From Oscillospiraceae bacterium (GTDB taxonomy: Bacteria > Bacillota_A > Clostridia > Oscillospirales > Oscillospiraceae), in assembly GCA_015068055.1 (NCBI GenBank), contig SVLG01000075.1:1-8137 (forward strand): a DNA stretch of 8,137 bases, given 5' to 3'. The position numbers and the translations under genes are program-made. Below are positions 6,136-8,137 of this stretch, piece after piece. The notes under the pieces are model-generated. The model was not told the DNA's origin, did no database searches, and saw only the letters and a program-made list of their open reading frames with translations. Numbering within the stretch: position 1 is the first letter of the stretch; each line of letters starts with the position of its first letter.

Positions 6136-6510
6136 TCAGATGACCGCGATGGCCTCAATCTCGATGAGAGCGTCCTTGGGAAGCCGGGCTGCCTGAACGG
6201 CGCTGCGGGCGGGAGGGGCCTCGGTGAAGAAACTGGCGTACACGGCGTTCATGGCAGCAAAATCGTTCATGTCCTTGAGGAAGACGGTGGTCTTGATGAT
6301 GTTTTCGGGCTTGGCACCGGCTTCAGCCAGAACAGCCATGACGTTGGTGAGAGACTGACGGGTCTGAGCCTCAATGCCCTCGGGGAAAGCACCGGTGGCG
6401 GGATCCACAGGGATCTGGCCGGAGGTGATAATCAGGTTGCCGGCCTTGATGCCCTGGGAATAGGGGCCGATGGCGGCGGGAGCGTTGGAAGTAGAGATAA
6501 CGGTTTTCAT
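6136..6510 (-). CDS. ridA: RidA family reactive intermediate/imine deaminase (YjgF/UK114)
   Basis: The product has 124 residues, about the size of Escherichia coli RidA (128). RidA trimers hydrolyse 2-aminoacrylate and related enamines and imines released by PLP enzymes such as serine and threonine dehydratases, preventing damage to other PLP enzymes. Family marks are [10 protein letters not shown] (10-19), [11 protein letters not shown], and [12 protein letters not shown] with R102 in the place of the catalytic Arg105, then EIEAIA (117-122). Start ATG 6508-6510 is chosen because GAGGAGG (centred on 6519-6523, minus strand) sits 8 nt upstream and because homologues start here. An in-frame ATG seven codons earlier (6529-6531) would place that site inside the coding sequence. 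It is first in an operon with the NSS transporter, which suggests that it guards against intermediates formed from the imported amino acid. Confidence 0.95.
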   Translation of the reverse strand: MKTVISTSNAPAAIGPYSQGIKAGNLIITSGQIPVDPATGAFPEGIEAQTRQSLTNVMAVLAEAGAKPENIIKTTVFLKDMNDFAAMNAVYASFFTEAPPARSAVQAARLPKDALIEIEAIAVI

Positions 6511-6543
6511 GGAATGAGCCTCCTCATACATTGTTGTTCACAT

Positions 6544-6572
6544 ATTTTAATGTTTATTGTCGGAAGCGTCAA
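6544..6572 (-). promoter_or_regulatory. Sigma-A promoter of ridA-NSS transporter
   Basis: On the minus strand TTGACG (plus-strand 6567-6572) and TAAAAT (6544-6549) have a 17-bp spacer, each one mismatch from consensus. The predicted start near 6537 gives a leader of about 27 nt before the ridA ATG, with GAGGAGG inside it. No clear operator is seen overlapping it. Confidence 0.8.
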
Positions 6573-6609
6573 GGGCTTTTACTTGTGAAAATGCCATAAT
6601 TTCAAGGGG

Positions 6610-6638
6610 GGTTTATGGTATATTTGCATGAATAAACC
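6610..6638. repeat. Inverted repeat GGTTTAT / ATAAACC
   Basis: Perfect 7-bp arms at 6610-6616 and 6632-6638 with a 15-bp centre. It is about 40 bp upstream of the ridA -35 box, so it could be a regulator site for that promoter. Support is only the symmetry. Confidence 0.35.
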
Positions 6639-6784
6639 TAGCCTGATAAGCTAAATATTCGCGTTTGCGACTTAATACAAGAAAAACAGGCTCAAATGAC
6701 TTGCCAAACTCAGGATATCAGGTTACTTTGTATAACAACAACGGGAATACAGAAGTTGTTTTGTGCAAAAAGACGTACACATCA

Positions 6785-6813
6785 AATAAAACTTTTAAGT
6801 TGTAAGTTTTATT
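6785..6813. promoter_or_regulatory. Operator-like inverted repeat upstream of the binding-protein promoter
   Basis: AATAAAACTT (6785-6794) and AAGTTTTATT (6804-6813) are perfect 10-bp arms around a 9-bp centre. The centre contains a further AAGTT (6797-6801), so AACTT is followed by two AAGTT copies, giving overlapping half-sites. It ends 11 bp before the -35 box at 6825, a position suited to an activator. Its A/T-rich sequence could equally act as an UP element for RNA polymerase. Confidence 0.5.
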
Positions 6814-6824
6814 AAACTATAAAA

Positions 6825-6853
6825 TTGACAGACGGCAAAAAGTATGCTAATAT
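6825..6853 (+). promoter_or_regulatory. Strong extended -10 promoter of the Liv-type binding-protein gene
   Basis: TTGACA (6825-6830) is perfect, the spacer is 17 bp, and TAATAT (6848-6853) is preceded by TGC, an extended -10 element. Transcription would start near 6860, giving a leader of about 88 nt that contains the hairpin at 6904-6917. This agrees with the highly biased codon use of the gene. Confidence 0.85.
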
Positions 6854-6903
6854 TCTTTTAGGCATAATTCCCCTGCTAGGTTAGTGTGCGAATATGTAAG
6901 TCC

Positions 6904-6917
6904 CGGTTGCAAAACCG
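6904..6917 (+). promoter_or_regulatory. Leader hairpin with a GNRA tetraloop
   Basis: CGGTT and AACCG form a 5-bp stem closed by GCAA, a stable GNRA-type tetraloop. It lies in the leader 16 nt before the ribosome-binding site GGGAGGA (6934-6940). It lacks a T-run, so it is not a terminator. It could stabilise the message or be part of a larger fold with 6860-6903; I recognise no known riboswitch class. Confidence 0.45.
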
Positions 6918-6947
6918 AAACTATATTTATTTAGGGAGGATACTTAA

Positions 6948-8096
6948 ATGAAGAAATTGACTGCTCTTCTTCTGGCGTGCCTCATGCTGGTGGCTATGTT
7001 CTCCGGCTGCGGCGAAAAGGAAGCCGACGTAATCAAGCTCGGCTGGATCGGCTCTCTCACCGGCGATCAGGCTGCCTACGGTACCTGCGAAAGCCAGACC
7101 CTGAAGCTCCTTGTCGAGAAGCAGAACGCTGAGGGCGGCCTGCTGGGCAAGCAGATCGAACTCATCTGCTACGACACCAAGGGCGACGCTCAGGAAGCCA
7201 TCAACGTCACCAAGCGTCTCTGCGCTCAGGACAAGGTTTGCGCCATCATTGGCCCCAACGCCTCCGGCCAGTGCATCGCCATCCAGTCCGTCCTCGATGA
7301 GTACAAGGTTCCCGATCTCTCCACCGTGGCCACCAACGAGAAGGTCACCGTTCAGGACGGCGTCCTGAAGGAGTACAACTTCCGTGTCTGCTTCCTGGAT
7401 CCCGAGCAGGGCCGTATCGCCGGCTCCTTCGTGTACGACTACCTGAAGTTCGACAAGGCTGCTATTCTGGCTGACGTCAACGACGACTACTCCCAGGGCC
7501 TGAAGGACAACTTCATCAAGACCTTCGAGGAGAAGGGCGGCACCATCGTGGCCAATGAAGGCTTTGTCTCCGGCGACACCGACTTCGGCGCTCAGCTGAC
7601 CAAGATCAAGGAAACCGACGCTCAGATCATCTTCACCCCGATCTTCTACCAGGATTACATCAACATCCACAAGCAGGCCCGTACTCTCGGCATCGAGCTG
7701 CCCATGCTGGGCGGTGACGGCTCCGCCTCCGAAGTTCTCTTCGACGCCGCTGAGGCCGTTGACGGCTCCTACGTCATCAACCACGTCTCTCTGGTTGACC
7801 CCGCCACCGATGCCTGGCGTGCTGAGTACTCCGAGCGCTGGGACGGCGCCAAGATGGAGCTGAACGGCTACATGGCCCACGACGCTTTCCTCTTCTGGAA
7901 GGCCGCTGTTGAGCACGCCGGCTCCGCTGATCCCGAGGCCATCACCAAGGCTTACACCGAGATCGAAGTCACCGGCATGACCGGCACCATCAAGCTCTCC
8001 CCCGAGACCCATAACCCCATCGGCAAGACCGGCTGCGTTGAGCGTATCGACGGCGTCAACAAGACCTACATCTTCGAGACCTACATCGGCGCCTGA
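6948..8096 (+). CDS. ABC transporter substrate-binding lipoprotein, branched-chain amino acid (LivK-like) type
   Basis: The 382-residue product begins with a lipoprotein signal peptide: Lys-Lys, a hydrophobic core (4-18), then FSGC with C21 as the lipidated residue. The mature part is a type-1 periplasmic-binding fold. IKLGWIGSLTGDQAAYG (about 29-45) is the usual first strand and ligand loop, AEGGLLGKQIELICYDTKGDAQEAINVTKRL follows, and IIGPNASGQCIAIQSV (about 100-115) and the PMLGGDG segment are typical of the Leu/Ile/Val-binding group. It would capture an amino acid or similar ligand outside the membrane for LivHMGF; the permease and ATPase genes should lie beyond the window. The ligand is not determinable; many paralogues bind other amino acids, amides or urea. 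GGGAGGA at 6934-6940 fits the start. Codon use is strongly skewed (Lys nearly always AAG, many C-ending codons) compared with citC, implying high expression. It ends with tandem stops TGA TAA. Confidence 0.93.
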   Translation: MKKLTALLLACLMLVAMFSGCGEKEADVIKLGWIGSLTGDQAAYGTCESQTLKLLVEKQNAEGGLLGKQIELICYDTKGDAQEAINVTKRLCAQDKVCAIIGPNASGQCIAIQSVLDEYKVPDLSTVATNEKVTVQDGVLKEYNFRVCFLDPEQGRIAGSFVYDYLKFDKAAILADVNDDYSQGLKDNFIKTFEEKGGTIVANEGFVSGDTDFGAQLTKIKETDAQIIFTPIFYQDYINIHKQARTLGIELPMLGGDGSASEVLFDAAEAVDGSYVINHVSLVDPATDAWRAEYSERWDGAKMELNGYMAHDAFLFWKAAVEHAGSADPEAITKAYTEIEVTGMTGTIKLSPETHNPIGKTGCVERIDGVNKTYIFETYIGA

Positions 8097-8137
8097 TAAC
8101 TACATATCGCGCCTAAACGATAATAATTTGCCCCTTT
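8097..8137 (+). other. Start of spacer after the binding-protein gene
   Basis: Forty-one bases follow, beginning with the second stop TAA. No terminator hairpin or ribosome-binding site is visible before the window ends, so read-through to a downstream permease gene is possible but unseen. Confidence 0.4.

Larger units (their letters stand above)
6573..6824. other. AT-rich spacer between the divergent ridA and binding-protein promoters
   Basis: About 250 bp with no recognised gene. It contains inverted repeats GGTTTAT/ATAAACC (6610-6616, 6632-6638), TCGC-GTTT-GCGA (6659-6670), AACAAC/GTTGTT (6737-6742, 6755-6760) and a 10-bp pair at 6785-6813, plus a direct repeat TCAGG-ATA-TCAGG. A 39-codon frame from ATG 6696 to TAA 6813-6815 has only a weak AGG ahead of it and no recognisable family. 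I regard the stretch as mainly regulatory. Confidence 0.55.

Noticed and set aside
6696..6815. 39-codon frame in the AT-rich spacer
   Set aside because: Only a weak AGG precedes the ATG, the frame runs through the inverted repeat at 6785-6813, and the product resembles no known family. A real small protein is not excluded, but there is no positive support.
6635..6895. AT-rich spacer as a small transposable element (MITE)
   Set aside because: The two outer 8-mers occur in the wrong order for terminal inverted repeats, and no target-site duplication is seen.
6927..8012. Minus-strand 361-codon frame opposite the binding-protein gene
   Set aside because: Its Val/Gly/Leu/Asp richness is the expected antisense product of the strongly biased codons of the true gene.
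1..8137. CRISPR array, tRNA or rRNA genes, phage or defence genes
   Set aside because: No regularly spaced repeats, no tRNA cloverleaf or rRNA motifs, and every confident gene is metabolic or transport related.

Overview
The window looks like chromosomal DNA of an anaerobic, amino-acid-fermenting bacterium, most likely a GC-rich member of the Clostridia (Firmicutes). Evidence: near-consensus sigma-A promoters with 17-bp spacers, strong GGAGG ribosome-binding sites, AT-rich spacers between GC-rich genes, a short lipoprotein signal peptide, and the glutamate mutase and citrate-lyase activation genes. Another amino-acid-fermenting phylum such as Synergistota cannot be excluded. No mobile element, CRISPR array, rRNA or tRNA gene was seen.

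Layout. (1) Positions 1-1141, minus strand: glmS and the 5' two-thirds or less of the reading frame of glmL (cut by the window edge), the B12-binding subunit and the actin-like ATPase-fold partner of adenosylcobalamin-dependent glutamate mutase. (2) Positions 1142-1278: divergent control region with a perfect-consensus promoter for glmS and three short palindromes. (3) Positions 1279-4401, plus strand: citC, a fused citXG and an EamA-family permease, overlapping or nearly so, followed by a 16-bp-stem terminator. (4) Positions 4445-4719: non-coding spacer between convergent operons, with an orphan promoter-like sequence. (5) Positions 4720-6572, minus strand: promoter, ridA, a neurotransmitter:sodium symporter (NSS) family transporter, terminator. 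(6) Positions 6573-6947: AT-rich spacer with inverted repeats and a strong extended -10 promoter reading right. (7) Positions 6948-8096, plus strand: a Liv-type amino-acid-binding lipoprotein whose codon use looks highly expressed.

How the genes may work together. Glutamate mutase begins the methylaspartate route of glutamate fermentation (glutamate, 3-methylaspartate, mesaconate, citramalate, then acetate plus pyruvate). The last step uses citramalate lyase, a relative of citrate lyase that carries the same phosphoribosyl-dephospho-CoA prosthetic group, acetylated on its thiol. CitG and CitX make and attach that group and CitC acetylates it, so citC and citXG beside glmS suggest that here they activate citramalate lyase rather than, or as well as, citrate lyase. 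The flanking NSS transporter, RidA (imine/enamine detoxification) and amino-acid-binding lipoprotein fit a life on imported amino acids. The lyase subunits, glmE and methylaspartate ammonia-lyase are not in the window, so this pathway assignment is an inference.
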